Assembly: GCF_009857505.1 (NCBI RefSeq)
Contig: NZ_WWCP01000016.1
Span: 54,811 to 118,810 of the forward strand
Direction: 5' to 3'
Length of the DNA stretch: 64,000 nt
Source: Duganella lactea
GTDB taxonomy: Bacteria > Pseudomonadota > Gammaproteobacteria > Burkholderiales > Burkholderiaceae_D
The notes beneath the pieces were generated by a model, which made no database searches, had not been told where the DNA came from, and saw only the letters and a program-made list of their open reading frames with translations. This document shows positions 27,537 to 36,900 of this stretch, piece after piece; the first letter of the stretch is position 1; every line of letters begins with the position of its first letter. The translations under genes and the position numbers were made by a program.

Positions 27537-29117
27537 ATGTTTGGGATTCAAGGCCGCTTGACGTTGCTTTTTGTGGTCATCGTGACGCTGGTGCTGGGCA
27601 TCTCCGGCACCTATGCCCAGTACAGCCTCGGCCATGAACTGGAGATCAGCAGCCAGCGTTTGCGCCAGGGCGTGCTGACGCGTTTGCAGACCAGCTTGCC
27701 GTCGGCGCTGTGGGACCTGGACAAGGCCAAGGTCGACAACATCGTCGCCGCCGAGATGATGCCGCCCGAGTTGGTGTCGATCCGCGTCTACGACACCTCG
27801 GTCGGCCTGTTCTCCGGCAAGCTGCGCAACGAGAACGGCAGCGTCACCTCGATCGAGAACGACGCCGCCGTCGGTGGCTCGGCGGTGGTGGCCGACCTGG
27901 CCTACCGCGATTCCGGCGCGGCCGGGGCGGCGCTCAAGCCGGTCATCGTCGGTCGCGTGGTGGTCAATTTCAGCCGCGCCCAAATCGACGCCACGCTGGC
28001 GGCCGAGGTGCGGCGCAAGGTCATCGAGGTGCTGCTGCTGGACCTGATTCTGGTGGCGGCGCTGGCGCTGTCGCTGCGCATCGTGTTCGATCCGCTGAAG
28101 CGGCTGCGCGACGGCCTGTTCGACCTGGCCACGCGCGGCAGCGACGAGGTGGAGGAACTGCCGGACAACCGCCAGGACGAACTGGGCGAGGTGATCCGCG
28201 GCTTCAACGCCATCCAGCGCAAGATCAAATCCAACATCCTGCGCATCCGCGAGGCCGAGGACGAGGCGCGCCAGTCGGCCGCCGCCACCGCCAAGGCGAT
28301 GGATGATTTGCGCCGCACGCAGGAGTCGCTGCTGCAGGCCGAGCGGCTGGCCTCTCTGGGCGGGCTGGTGGCCGGCGTCGCGCACGAGATCAACACGCCG
28401 GTCGGCATCGCGCTGACCAGCGCCTCGGTGCTGCTGGAGGCCACCGAGAAAGTGCAGGCGTCGGTCGAGGGCGGCAACATCAAGAAATCCGACATCACCC
28501 GCTATCTGGAAACGGCGTCGGAAAGCACGCGCCTGATCATGAACAACGCCTACCGGGCGGCGCACCTGATCCACAGCTTCAAACAGATCGCGGTCGACCA
28601 GGTAAGCGAGGCGCGCCGTCGCTTCGAGCTGCGCGACTACATCAACGAGGTGGTGTCCAGCCTGCAGCCCAAGCTGAAGAAGACCCAGATCGAGGTCAGC
28701 ATTGTCTGCCCGCCGGACATCATGCTCGACAGCTATCCCGGCGCGCTGGCGCAGGTCATCACCAACCTGACGCTCAACTGCGTCGAGCACGCGTTCGAGC
28801 CGGACGCCGAGGGCCGCATCGTCATCGGCGTGACGCAACAGGGCGACTGGATCGAAATGAAGGTCACCGACAACGGCAAGGGCATCGCGCCGGACATGCT
28901 GGACAAGGTGTTCGACCCGTTCGTCACCACGCGGCGCGGCCAGGGCGGCACCGGCCTCGGCCTGAATATCGTGTTCAACCTGATGGCCAAGCAGTTCGGC
29001 GGCAGCGTTACCGTCTGCAGCGTGCTGGGCCAGGGCGCCAGCTTCGTGTTGCGCATGCCGTGTGTGACGCCGGTGGACGAGACGGCGCTGCACGCGGATA
29101 GCCGTTTGCCCGCCTAA
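27537..29117 (+). CDS. Membrane sensor histidine kinase
   Basis: A 526-residue kinase with one transmembrane helix at residues 7-28, a periplasmic sensor of about 130 residues, a second helix at about 162-184 (VLLLDLILVAALALSLRIVF), a HAMP-like linker, and a coiled coil. The phosphoacceptor is H283 in GVAHEINTPVG; the ATPase domain has the N box (ITNLTLNCVEHAF), DNGKGIAPDMLDKVFDPF and GTGLGLNIVFNL. No response regulator lies next to it, so the partner is elsewhere. The acceptor sequence HEINTP is of the class seen in kinases with a long loop before the H box. Stimulus unknown. Confidence 0.9.
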   Translation: MFGIQGRLTLLFVVIVTLVLGISGTYAQYSLGHELEISSQRLRQGVLTRLQTSLPSALWDLDKAKVDNIVAAEMMPPELVSIRVYDTSVGLFSGKLRNENGSVTSIENDAAVGGSAVVADLAYRDSGAAGAALKPVIVGRVVVNFSRAQIDATLAAEVRRKVIEVLLLDLILVAALALSLRIVFDPLKRLRDGLFDLATRGSDEVEELPDNRQDELGEVIRGFNAIQRKIKSNILRIREAEDEARQSAAATAKAMDDLRRTQESLLQAERLASLGGLVAGVAHEINTPVGIALTSASVLLEATEKVQASVEGGNIKKSDITRYLETASESTRLIMNNAYRAAHLIHSFKQIAVDQVSEARRRFELRDYINEVVSSLQPKLKKTQIEVSIVCPPDIMLDSYPGALAQVITNLTLNCVEHAFEPDAEGRIVIGVTQQGDWIEMKVTDNGKGIAPDMLDKVFDPFVTTRRGQGGTGLGLNIVFNLMAKQFGGSVTVCSVLGQGASFVLRMPCVTPVDETALHADSRLPA

Positions 29118-29177
29118 CGACTAAAATGTCCGCATCGACAGGGAGCACGGCGCTCCGTCAACTCTTGATTATGATTT

Positions 29178-30038
29178 ATGCGCGTTCAACCGACGAAATT
29201 CAATTACAAAGGCCTGCTGCCGCTGGCGGCGGCGGTGCTGCTGGCCGCGTGCGCCAGTGGCGGCGGCCAGCCGGCATCGGCGCCGGCGGCGGACTTGCTG
29301 GGACCGACCAATCCGCAGGTGCTACTGCTGGGCGAGGTGCATGACAACGTCCAGGGCCACAAGCTGCGCTACGAACTGCTGCGCCAGCGGGTGGAGGCCG
29401 GCTGGCGCCCGGCCATCGTCATGGAACAGTTCGACCGCGAGAACCAGGACCTGCTGGACAAGGCGCAGAAAAACTGCCTGGACGCGCAGTGCGTGATTCA
29501 GGTGGCCGGCGGTGCGCGCTGGGAATGGCAATTGTATTATCCTGTGATTCAGCTGGCGCTGACCTACCATCTGCCGCTGGTGGCCGGCAACCTGTCGCGC
29601 GCCGACGCCTCGCGCGTGGTGCGCGATGGCGTGAAGTCGAGCTTCGATCCGCGGAGCGTCAAGGATTACCGGCTGGAGCAGCCCTTGCCCGAGGTGGTGC
29701 GTGCCGGGCAGCAGCAGGAAATCGAGGTCGGCCACTGTAATATGCTGCCGGAGATGATGATCGGTGGCTTGGTCAACGCCCAGGTGGCGCGCGATATCTG
29801 GATGGCCAAGATCGTGCGCGATCAGCAGCCCAAGGATGTGGTGCTCATCGCCGGCAACGGCCATGTGCGCAAGGACATCGGCGTGGGCTACTGGCTGCAC
29901 CAGGTGACGCCGGCGCTGACGGTGCGCAGCGTCGGGTTTGTCGAGAGCGCCGACAACGGCGGCCGCTACGACAGCATCCAGCGTCTGGCGCCGCAGCAAC
30001 GCGACGACCCGTGCAAACAACTGAAGAAAGGGAAATGA
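29178..30038 (+). CDS. ChaN family lipoprotein
   Basis: Lipoprotein with the ChaN fold, linked in other bacteria to haem/iron uptake. The lipobox LLAAC puts the lipidated cysteine at residue 25. LLLGEVHDNVQGHKLRYELL, ERPAIVMEQFDREN-like sequence (AIVMEQFDREN here), HCNMLPEMMIGGLVNAQVAR and VLIAGNGHVRKDIGVGYWL are characteristic. The length is 286. The start of a thioredoxin-like gene overlaps its stop by ATGA. Substrate not proven for this orthologue. Confidence 0.9.
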   Translation: MRVQPTKFNYKGLLPLAAAVLLAACASGGGQPASAPAADLLGPTNPQVLLLGEVHDNVQGHKLRYELLRQRVEAGWRPAIVMEQFDRENQDLLDKAQKNCLDAQCVIQVAGGARWEWQLYYPVIQLALTYHLPLVAGNLSRADASRVVRDGVKSSFDPRSVKDYRLEQPLPEVVRAGQQQEIEVGHCNMLPEMMIGGLVNAQVARDIWMAKIVRDQQPKDVVLIAGNGHVRKDIGVGYWLHQVTPALTVRSVGFVESADNGGRYDSIQRLAPQQRDDPCKQLKKGK

Positions 30039-30367
30039 AGATCCCAATGAAAACCAGCTACATTCCCGAGGCGCCGCAGCGCGCCGACATCGATGGCCAG
30101 GCCGGCCCCGTGCTGCTGGAATTCGGCACCAACGGCTGCCCCCACTGCATGGCCGCGCAAGCGCCGTTGCAGCAAGCGTTCGCCGGCAGCGAGGGCGTGA
30201 CCCATTACAAGGTCGAGGACGGCCCCGGCCGGCCACTGGGCCGCTCGTTCCGTGTCAAACTGTGGCCGACTTTTATCTTCCTGCTGGACGGCGAGGAAAA
30301 GGCGCGCGTGGTCAGGCCGCTACGCGCCGACGATTTATCGGTGGGCTTTGCGCAAATAGACCCCTGA
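30035..30367 (+). CDS. Thioredoxin-like protein
   Basis: A 110-residue cytoplasmic thioredoxin-fold protein: VLLEFGTNGCPHCMAAQAPL carries a CPHC redox motif, the KLWPTFIFLLDG segment contains the cis-proline loop, and ARVVRPLRADDL ends the fold. The start at ATG 30035 overlaps the chaN stop (ATGA) behind GAAAGGG; 30047 is an alternative start. CPHC is DsbA-like rather than CGPC, but there is no signal peptide. Probably a disulfide reductase or monothiol carrier; target unknown. Confidence 0.87.
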   Translation: MKIPMKTSYIPEAPQRADIDGQAGPVLLEFGTNGCPHCMAAQAPLQQAFAGSEGVTHYKVEDGPGRPLGRSFRVKLWPTFIFLLDGEEKARVVRPLRADDLSVGFAQIDP

Positions 30368-30435
30368 CTAAGCTTGGCAATCCTGCAAGGGGCTGTGTAT
30401 GATGGCCCGCACACCCCACTGCAGGAGCGCCCAGC

Positions 30436-31695
30436 ATGAGTCAGCATAAGACCAATTCGGCCGGCACCGTATTGTTTGCCAGCCTGATCGGCACCACCAT
30501 CGAGTTCTTCGATTTCTACATCTATGCCACCGCCGCGGTGCTGGTGTTCCCCAAGCTGTTCTTCCCGGCCAGCGATCCCGCCGCCGCGACGCTGCAATCG
30601 CTGGCGACGTTCGCCATCGCCTTCTTCGCGCGGCCGGTCGGCTCGGCCGTGTTCGGCCACTTCGGCGACCGCGTCGGCCGCAAGGCGACGCTGGTGGCGG
30701 CGCTGCTGACCATGGGCATCTCCACCATCGTCATCGGCCTGCTGCCGACCTACGCCAGCATCGGCACGCTGGCGCCGGCGCTGCTGGCGCTGTGCCGCTT
30801 CGGCCAGGGGCTGGGCCTGGGCGGCGAGTGGGGCGGCGCGGTGCTGCTGGCCACCGAGAACGCGCCACCGGGCAAGCGCGCCTGGTACGGCATGTTCCCG
30901 CAGTTGGGCGCGCCGATCGGCTTCTTCCTGTCGGGCGGCATCTTCCTGCTGCTGAGCGAGACGCTGAGCGACGCCGAGTTCTTCAGCTACGGCTGGCGCA
31001 TTCCCTTCCTGGCCAGCTCGCTGCTGGTGATCGTCGGCCTGTACATCCGTCTGAAAATCCATGAGACGCCGGATTTCCAGAAGGTGCTGGACAAGAACGA
31101 GCGCGTCAAGGTGCCGGTGCTGGCGGTGTGGCGGCAGCACCGCGGGCCGCTGGTGCTGGGCACGCTGATCGCGCTGGCCACCTTCGTGCTGTTCTACCTG
31201 ATGACGGTGTTCGCGCTGAGCTGGGGCACCACCGCGCTGCACTTCTCGCGCCAGCACTTCCTGATCCTGCAACTGATCGCGGTGGTGTTCTTCGCGCTGA
31301 CGATTCCGTTCTCGGCGATCTGGGCCGACCGCAAGGGCCGCCGCGGCACGCTGCTCTGGGTCTCGGCCGCCATCACCGTGTTCGGCCTGGCGCTGGGGCC
31401 GCTGTTCGGCTCCGGCAGCAGCGTGCAGGTGACGGTGTTCCTGTCGCTGGGCCTGGGGCTGATGGGGCTGACCTATGGCCCGCTGGGCACGATGTTGTCC
31501 GAACTGTTCCCGGCCGAGGTGCGCTACACCGGCGCCTCGCTGACCTTCAACCTGGCTGGCATCCTGGGCGCGTCGCTGGCGCCGTATGCGGCCACCTGGC
31601 TGGCGACCCATTATGGCTTGCAGTACGTCGGCTACTATCTGTCGGCCGCCGCGCTGATCAGCCTGATCGCCTTGCTGAGGACCAAAGCCGATTGA
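30436..31695 (+). CDS. MFS transporter of the metabolite:H+ symporter (MHS) type
   Basis: A 12-helix major facilitator of 419 residues. SLIGTTIEFFDFYIYATAAV, ARPVGSAVFGHFGDRVGRKA, GLGLGGEWGGAVLLATENAP and ERFPAEVRYTGASLTFN-like text (LFPAEVRYTGASLTFN) are hallmark MHS motifs, as in ShiA, ProP and KgtP. Substrates in this group are small carboxylates, betaines, proline or shikimate. Given the hydroxyproline operon 4 kb away an imino-acid substrate is conceivable, but nothing in the sequence proves it. A stand-alone gene on the plus strand. Confidence 0.9.
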   Translation: MSQHKTNSAGTVLFASLIGTTIEFFDFYIYATAAVLVFPKLFFPASDPAAATLQSLATFAIAFFARPVGSAVFGHFGDRVGRKATLVAALLTMGISTIVIGLLPTYASIGTLAPALLALCRFGQGLGLGGEWGGAVLLATENAPPGKRAWYGMFPQLGAPIGFFLSGGIFLLLSETLSDAEFFSYGWRIPFLASSLLVIVGLYIRLKIHETPDFQKVLDKNERVKVPVLAVWRQHRGPLVLGTLIALATFVLFYLMTVFALSWGTTALHFSRQHFLILQLIAVVFFALTIPFSAIWADRKGRRGTLLWVSAAITVFGLALGPLFGSGSSVQVTVFLSLGLGLMGLTYGPLGTMLSELFPAEVRYTGASLTFNLAGILGASLAPYAATWLATHYGLQYVGYYLSAAALISLIALLRTKAD

Positions 31696-31754
31696 GTTGT
31701 CATACAACATTCTGCTTGCCTAACGTATTCTATGGTTGTACGATGACATACGAC
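31696..31754 (+). promoter_or_regulatory. Candidate FadR-type (GntR) operator upstream of a hexuronate-type transporter
   Basis: GTTGT-CAT-ACAAC at 31696-31708 fits the FadR-subfamily consensus TNGTNNNACNA exactly. A second, imperfect copy, GTTGTACG-ATGA-CATACGAC, lies at 31735-31754 with its centre about 42 bp (four helical turns) downstream. Both precede the MFS gene at 31815. Hexuronate catabolism in proteobacteria is commonly governed by FadR-type GntR regulators (UxuR, ExuR), so the match is sensible; no GntR gene is in the window. Confidence 0.5.
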
Positions 31755-31814
31755 TAAGCATGATCTCGTGGAGACCGAGAGATCATCACCATAAACACCA
31801 CAATAAGTGATGCC

Positions 31815-33209
31815 ATGAACCTGAGCGAGCCTGTAAATGCGCAAGCGGTGGGACGATCCGTCGGTAAATACCGCTGGACCATCTGCGCCCTGTTGTTTTT
31901 TGCCACCACCGTCAACTACCTGGACCGCCAGGTATTGAGCCTGCTGGCGCCTTCCTTATCGGCGGAGTTCGGCTGGAGTAATACCGACTACGCCAACATC
32001 GCCGCCGCCTTCCAGTTTGTGTACGCCGTGTCGATGCTGTTCGCCGGCCGCGTGGTCGACAAGATCGGCACCAAGGCCGCCTACGTGGTGGCGATCGTCA
32101 TCTGGTCGTTGGGCGCGCTGCTGCACGCCTTCTCGGTGCCGATGGGCGAGATGGCGGTGTCCTTCCTGGCCATCTTTGGCGTGATGGCGGTGCCGTCGAT
32201 TGTCGGCTTCATGATTTCCCGCGCGGTGCTGGCGGTGGGCGAGGCCGGCAACTTCCCGGCCGCGATCAAGGCCACCGCCGAATACTTCCCGAAAAAGGAA
32301 CGCGCCTTCGCCACCGGCATCTTCAATTCCGGCGCCAACGTCGGCGCCATCCTGGCGCCGATCACCGTGCCGCTGCTGGCGGCCGCCTGGGGCTGGCAGG
32401 CCGCCTTCGTCGTCATCGGCGCGATCGGCTTCCTGTGGATGGGTTTCTGGCTGTGGCTGTACGACAAGCCGGAACAGCAGAAGCGCCTGTCGGCCGCCGA
32501 ACTGAGCTACATCCGCAGCGACTCGGCCGCGCCTGTGGCACCGAGCGCGGCGGCGCCGGCCAACAAGGTCTCCTGGTTCCAGCTGCTGAAGTATCGTCAG
32601 ACCTGGGCCTTCGCCATCGGCAAATTCATGACCGACGGCGTGTGGTGGTTCTTCCTGTTCTGGCTGCCAACCTATCTGTCGGCGCAGTACGGCATGAAGG
32701 GCGAAGCCATCGTGTTGCCATTGGCCGTGCTGTACAGCATGACGATGATCGGTTCGATCGGTGGCGGCTGGTTCCCGAGCTACTTCATGGCGCGCGGCTA
32801 TGCGCCGTATGATGGCCGCATGAAAGCCATGTTGGTGATCGCCTTCTTCCCGCTGGTGGTGCTGCTGGCGCAGCCGCTGGGGGCGATCAGCTACTGGGTG
32901 CCGGTGCTGCTGATCGGTATCGGCGCCTCGGCGCACCAGGCCTGGTCGGCGAATATCTTCACCACCGTGTCCGACATGTTCCCGCAAAAATCGGTGGCCT
33001 CGGTGGTCGGCATCGGTGGCATGGCCGGCGGCCTCGGCGGCGTCGCGCTGACCAAGCTCGGTGGCTGGGTGTTCGACTACTACAAGACCATCAACGATAT
33101 CCACACCGGCTACATGATCATGTTCGGCATCTGCGCCGTGGCCTATCTGGCGGCGTGGTCGGTGATGAAGGCGCTGGTTCCGCGCCACAAGGAAATCACC
33201 GACCTGTGA
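31815..33209 (+). CDS. MFS transporter, hexuronate/anion:cation symporter type
   Basis: A 464-residue major facilitator of the anion:cation symporter (ExuT/GudP) family: RWTICALLFFATTVNYLDRQ at helix 1, FQFVYAVSMLFAGRVVDKIG, GEAGNFPAAIKATAEYFPKK, FNSGANVGAILAPITVPLLA, MTDGVWWFFLFWLPTYL and AHQAWSANIFTTVSDMFPQK are diagnostic. Family members carry galacturonate, glucuronate or aldarates. The downstream galM start overlaps its stop, and a LacI regulator follows, so this is a small sugar-acid uptake operon. The candidate operator upstream supports a uronate role. Confidence 0.9.
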   Translation: MNLSEPVNAQAVGRSVGKYRWTICALLFFATTVNYLDRQVLSLLAPSLSAEFGWSNTDYANIAAAFQFVYAVSMLFAGRVVDKIGTKAAYVVAIVIWSLGALLHAFSVPMGEMAVSFLAIFGVMAVPSIVGFMISRAVLAVGEAGNFPAAIKATAEYFPKKERAFATGIFNSGANVGAILAPITVPLLAAAWGWQAAFVVIGAIGFLWMGFWLWLYDKPEQQKRLSAAELSYIRSDSAAPVAPSAAAPANKVSWFQLLKYRQTWAFAIGKFMTDGVWWFFLFWLPTYLSAQYGMKGEAIVLPLAVLYSMTMIGSIGGGWFPSYFMARGYAPYDGRMKAMLVIAFFPLVVLLAQPLGAISYWVPVLLIGIGASAHQAWSANIFTTVSDMFPQKSVASVVGIGGMAGGLGGVALTKLGGWVFDYYKTINDIHTGYMIMFGICAVAYLAAWSVMKALVPRHKEITDL

Positions 33210-34303
33210 TGCGCTGGCCCCTCCTGGCCGCGTCGCTCGCGGCCTGCGCCTCCGCACTGGCTGCTCCCGGCATCCAGGTGGAGGCGTATGGCGTCACGCA
33301 GGCCGGCCAGAAGGTCGACAAGGTGACGCTGGAGAATGCGCGCGGCATGAAGCTGGCGTATATCGACTACGGCGCCACGCTGATCCAGGCCGAGGTGGCC
33401 GACGCGGCGGGCCAGCGCCGCAACGTCATTCTCAGCCTGCCGGACCTCGCCGCGTTTGAACGCACGCGCGGCCGCTATGGCGCCATCATCGGCCGCTATG
33501 CCGGCCGCATCGCCAACGCGCGCTACACGCTGGATGGCAAGACCGTGCAGCTGGTCGCCAACAGCAAGGGCATGGCCATCCACGGCGACCCGCTGCCCTA
33601 CGACAAGCGCGTATGGCGGCGCGCCGATTTCAGCGACCAGGAATCGATCGGCTCCGTCTACCGCCTGCATAGCCCGGACGGCGACCAGAACTTCCCCGGC
33701 GCGATGGACATCAGCGTCACCTATCGCCTGCTGCGCGACAGCGACGAATTCCGCATCGAATATCAGGCCACGACCAGCGCGCCGACGGTGCACAACCTGA
33801 CCAATCACCTGTACCTCAATCTGGCCGGCGCGGCGGCCAACACGCTGGAAGGCCATCAGTTCCAGATCGCCGCCGACCGCTATCTGGAAACCGACGCGGT
33901 GCGCATTCCCTCCGGTGCGCTGCTCGATGTGACGGGCACGCCGTTCGACTTCCGCAGCGCGGCCAGCGTGCACGCGCGGTTGCCGTCGGTCCCCGGCGGC
34001 TACGACCATAGCCTGGTGTTTGCCAAGCCGGTGGGCGAGTACGCGCGGGTGGCGGTGATCACCGGTGGCGGGCGTCGCATGGAAGTCAGCACCAGCGAGC
34101 CGTCGGTGCAGCTGTACACCGTCAACGGCTTCAATGGCACGGAGATCGGCAGCGAGGGCGTGGGCTACCAGCGCTACGGCGCGTTCGCGTTTGAAACCCA
34201 GCATCTGCCGGATAGCCCCAACCACGCCGCCTTCCCCAGCACGGTCTTGTATCCTGGCCAGGTATTCCGTTCCCGGACCAGCTTCCGCTTCAGCGCCGAC
34301 TGA
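33209..34303 (+). CDS. galM: Aldose 1-epimerase with signal peptide
   Basis: Interconverts alpha and beta anomers of aldoses such as galactose. The start at 33209 overlaps the transporter stop (TGATG) and gives a protein with a cleavable signal (MRWPLLAASLAACASALA), hence probably periplasmic. The epimerase domain has RYGAIIGRYAGRIANARYTL, SKGMAIHGDP (in place of the usual NGPNxLHGG region), HNLTNHLYLNLAG with the catalytic His and VYTVNGFNG-like text, and EVSTSEPSVQLYT. The length of 364 is normal. Exported mutarotase next to a uronate transporter suggests processing of sugars released outside the inner membrane. Confidence 0.92.
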   Translation: MRWPLLAASLAACASALAAPGIQVEAYGVTQAGQKVDKVTLENARGMKLAYIDYGATLIQAEVADAAGQRRNVILSLPDLAAFERTRGRYGAIIGRYAGRIANARYTLDGKTVQLVANSKGMAIHGDPLPYDKRVWRRADFSDQESIGSVYRLHSPDGDQNFPGAMDISVTYRLLRDSDEFRIEYQATTSAPTVHNLTNHLYLNLAGAAANTLEGHQFQIAADRYLETDAVRIPSGALLDVTGTPFDFRSAASVHARLPSVPGGYDHSLVFAKPVGEYARVAVITGGGRRMEVSTSEPSVQLYTVNGFNGTEIGSEGVGYQRYGAFAFETQHLPDSPNHAAFPSTVLYPGQVFRSRTSFRFSAD

Positions 34304-34372
34304 GGCATGATGCCGCCATGATAAGATTGTCGCTTTGGCGCGCCATGCGCCAAGCATTCCGACCGTCTTGAC

Positions 34373-35365
34373 ATGAAAAAAAATGTAGCCACCATCCGTG
34401 ACGTTGCCGCCGCCGCCGGCGTCTCAACGGCGACCGTCTCCAAGTTTGTCAACGGTGCGCAGCGCTTCTCGCCAGCGGTGGAAGCGACCATCACGGCAGT
34501 GATTGCGAAGCTGGGCTACCGCTCCAATCCACTGGCCGCCTCCATGATCACCGGCCGCACCAAGAGCATTGGCCTGTCGGTGCTGGACATCGGCAATCCG
34601 CACTTCGCCAGCATCGTCAAGGGCGCCAACCGCGTGGCGCAGGCGCACGGCTACACGCTGCTGCTGGTGGACACGGAGGAAAACCCCGACCGCGAGCGCC
34701 AGTCGCTGGAAGCGCTGAGCCGCCGCGTGGACGGCATGCTCGTCTTCTCGCGCATGGCGGAGCAGGACATGGACTGGATGACGGAGCTGGGCAAGCCGCT
34801 GGTGTTCTTCGGCCGCCTGGCGCGGCTGCCGATTCCATGGGTGATCAGCGACGACCACCAGGGCGCCGGTCTGCTGGCGCACCATCTGCTAGTGCAGGGA
34901 CATACGCGCATTGCTTACCTGAGTTTTCCACGCTCGCGGCGCGATGAGGAGCGCATCGGCGGCATCCGTGAATGCCTGGCCGCGCATGGGCTGGAACTGA
35001 GCATCCACCAAGGCGGGGCGCCGACGGCGGCGGAAGGGGAGCGCATGTGCTCCGCGATCATGCGCGGCGCGGCGCATCCGGATGCGCTGATCTGCTACAA
35101 CGACCTGATGGCGTTGGGCTTCATGAAGGCGGCGCAGGCACTGGGCTTCACGCTGCCGCGGGACTTGTCGGTGGCCAGCTTCGATAATATTGAATACGGT
35201 TTATACACTTCGCCGGCGCTGACCACGGTCGATCTGCAAAGTGAACGCATGGGGACCGACGCGATGGAGAAACTGATCGATACGCTGGCCGGTAAAGCGC
35301 CGCCCAACACCACCACGATCGCGCCGCGACTGATCGTGCGCGGCTCGACCATCGAGCGCCATTAA
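34373..35365 (+). CDS. LacI family transcriptional regulator
   Basis: A 330-residue repressor: the helix-turn-helix TIRDVAAAAGVSTATVSKFV with hinge RFSPAVEATITAVIAKLGYR at the N-terminus, then a periplasmic-binding-fold ligand domain (SIGLSVLDIGNPHFASIVKG, DALICYNDLMALGFMKAAQA, SVASFDNIEYGLYTSPALTT). It lies 69 bp after galM on the same strand and probably controls the transporter-galM pair in response to a sugar or sugar acid. It converges on the hydroxyproline operon 15 bp away. Confidence 0.94.
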   Translation: MKKNVATIRDVAAAAGVSTATVSKFVNGAQRFSPAVEATITAVIAKLGYRSNPLAASMITGRTKSIGLSVLDIGNPHFASIVKGANRVAQAHGYTLLLVDTEENPDRERQSLEALSRRVDGMLVFSRMAEQDMDWMTELGKPLVFFGRLARLPIPWVISDDHQGAGLLAHHLLVQGHTRIAYLSFPRSRRDEERIGGIRECLAAHGLELSIHQGGAPTAAEGERMCSAIMRGAAHPDALICYNDLMALGFMKAAQALGFTLPRDLSVASFDNIEYGLYTSPALTTVDLQSERMGTDAMEKLIDTLAGKAPPNTTTIAPRLIVRGSTIERH

Positions 35366-35380
35366 CGCTGGGCGGTTTGC

Positions 35381-36643
35381 TTAATCGATGATGCTGGAAA
35401 TGCGTGTGGGCGAGATCGGCAGGCGCACCGCGTCCGGCCGCCAGCCGTATAGCACTTCGGTGGCGCCGCCGCAGATGCGTCCCTGGCATGGCCCCATGCC
35501 GCAGCGCGTCTGCAGCTTGGCGCTGCGCCACGAAGTCTGCGTGCGCAGGTCGCCGTGGCAGACGTCTTCGCAACGGCAGACGATGGTATCGTCGCTGGCC
35601 AGCGTGCGCAACTCCGGACGCAGCGCAAATGAACGCCCCAGCCGCTCGGCGAATTTACGCCAACGCGTGCGCGCTGCAAACACGCCGCGCGCCTGTTCCT
35701 TGAGACCACTGGCGGACAGCCCGGCAATGTGCCCCTCGGCCAACGCCAGATCGACACCACCCACGCCCGTGCCTTCGCCGGCGCAGTAGACGCCGGGCAC
35801 CGAGGTCTGTTGCCATTCATCGACCTGCACCACCGTCTGCGTATCGCGCGCGACGGTGGCGCAGCCCAGCGCCTGCGCCAGTTCCACGTTGGGCAGCAAG
35901 CCGTAGCCGCACGCCAGATAGTCGCACTGCAGGATGTCCAGTTCCTGCTCAAAGCCGCGCTTTACCTGCACCGATTGCAGCGCGCGCTCGCCCTGTGCCG
36001 AATGCACGTAGCTGTTGCGCCAGTAAGGCACACCGCGCAGCTGCGCATTCAGTTGCAGCGCTTGCGCGATCTTCGACGGCGTCGCCAGCAGGCCCAGGCC
36101 GAAGCGCAGCAGCGCCGGCGTGGCGGCCTGCTCGATGATGGCGACAATGTGCGCGCCCTTGCCCTTCAGCGTGGCGGCGGCGGCCAGCAGCAGCGGGCCG
36201 CTGCCCGCCACCACCACGCGCTTGCCTTCCAGCGGATAACCGCCCTTGGACAGCGCTTGCAGGCCGCCGGCGCCGGTCACGCCGGGCAACGTCCAGCCGG
36301 GGAAGGGCAGCAGGCGCTCGCGCGCGCCGGTGGCGATGATCAACTGTTTGTATTGCAGCGTGTTCGATGTGCTGGGCGTCTGCACCAGCAGGTGCTGCGG
36401 CTGCGGCGCGTACATCACGCGCGTCTGCGGCAGGAATTCGACGTTCTCGAAGCCGCGCAGTTCTCCCAGCAGTTGCGGCGCGCGCGGATCCGACTGCGTG
36501 TCGGGCGCGCCGCGCCAGATCTGACCGCCCGGATAAGGATTGTCGTCGATGATGCCGACGTGCGCGCCCTGCGCCGCCGCCGCATGCGCCGCCGCCAAGC
36601 CGGCCGGACCGGCGCCCACCACCACAATGTCGAAGTACTTCAT
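35381..36643 (-). CDS. D-hydroxyproline dehydrogenase alpha-type subunit (FAD/NAD-binding, BFD iron-sulfur tail)
   Basis: A 420-residue flavoprotein of the HcnB/LhpB-like group. The start at 36643 (KYFDIVVVGAGPAGLAAAHA) is fixed by a 4-bp ATGA overlap with the upstream ferredoxin-like gene; IDDNPYPGGQIWRGAP completes the first dinucleotide fold, VVVAGSGPLLLAAAATLKGK is the second, and the C-terminal BFD-like cluster site is CRCEDVC plus CGMGPCQGRICG. With its neighbours it forms the three-part membrane-associated dehydrogenase known from hydroxyproline and HCN-synthase clusters. Here the epimerase partner points to D-hydroxyproline. Last gene of the operon. Confidence 0.88.
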   Translation of the reverse strand: MKYFDIVVVGAGPAGLAAAHAAAAQGAHVGIIDDNPYPGGQIWRGAPDTQSDPRAPQLLGELRGFENVEFLPQTRVMYAPQPQHLLVQTPSTSNTLQYKQLIIATGARERLLPFPGWTLPGVTGAGGLQALSKGGYPLEGKRVVVAGSGPLLLAAAATLKGKGAHIVAIIEQAATPALLRFGLGLLATPSKIAQALQLNAQLRGVPYWRNSYVHSAQGERALQSVQVKRGFEQELDILQCDYLACGYGLLPNVELAQALGCATVARDTQTVVQVDEWQQTSVPGVYCAGEGTGVGGVDLALAEGHIAGLSASGLKEQARGVFAARTRWRKFAERLGRSFALRPELRTLASDDTIVCRCEDVCHGDLRTQTSWRSAKLQTRCGMGPCQGRICGGATEVLYGWRPDAVRLPISPTRISSIID

Positions 36644-36900
36644 ATCGTTCCCTCGATTGCGGTGACGACGCGCATGCCGTCGGCGCATAGAGTCTGGCAC
36701 GACAACTGGTGCGGAACGCCATCGATGCTGACGCGGCACTCCTGGCAAACGCCCATGCCGCACAAGGGCGCGCGCATGGCGCCGCCGACCGAGCGGCGGG
36801 TGACGAGGTGGCCGGCCATGGCGATGGCCGCGGCCACGGTGACGCCGGGTGCCACGCTAATACGGTTGGCGTTGATGCTGATGGTGATCTGGTCAGGCAT
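36640..36900 (-). CDS. (2Fe-2S) subunit of D-hydroxyproline dehydrogenase
   Basis: An 86-residue ferredoxin-like small subunit (HcnA/LhpG type). ITISINANRISVAPGVTVAA is the first half of the fold; the cluster ligands are in APLCGMGVCQECRVSIDGVP, with a fourth cysteine at HQLSCQTLC. The start at 36900 overlaps the upstream oxidase gene by 8 bp, and its stop overlaps the next start by ATGA. It transfers electrons between the two flavin subunits or to the respiratory chain. Confidence 0.9.
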   Translation of the reverse strand: MPDQITISINANRISVAPGVTVAAAIAMAGHLVTRRSVGGAMRAPLCGMGVCQECRVSIDGVPHQLSCQTLCADGMRVVTAIEGTI

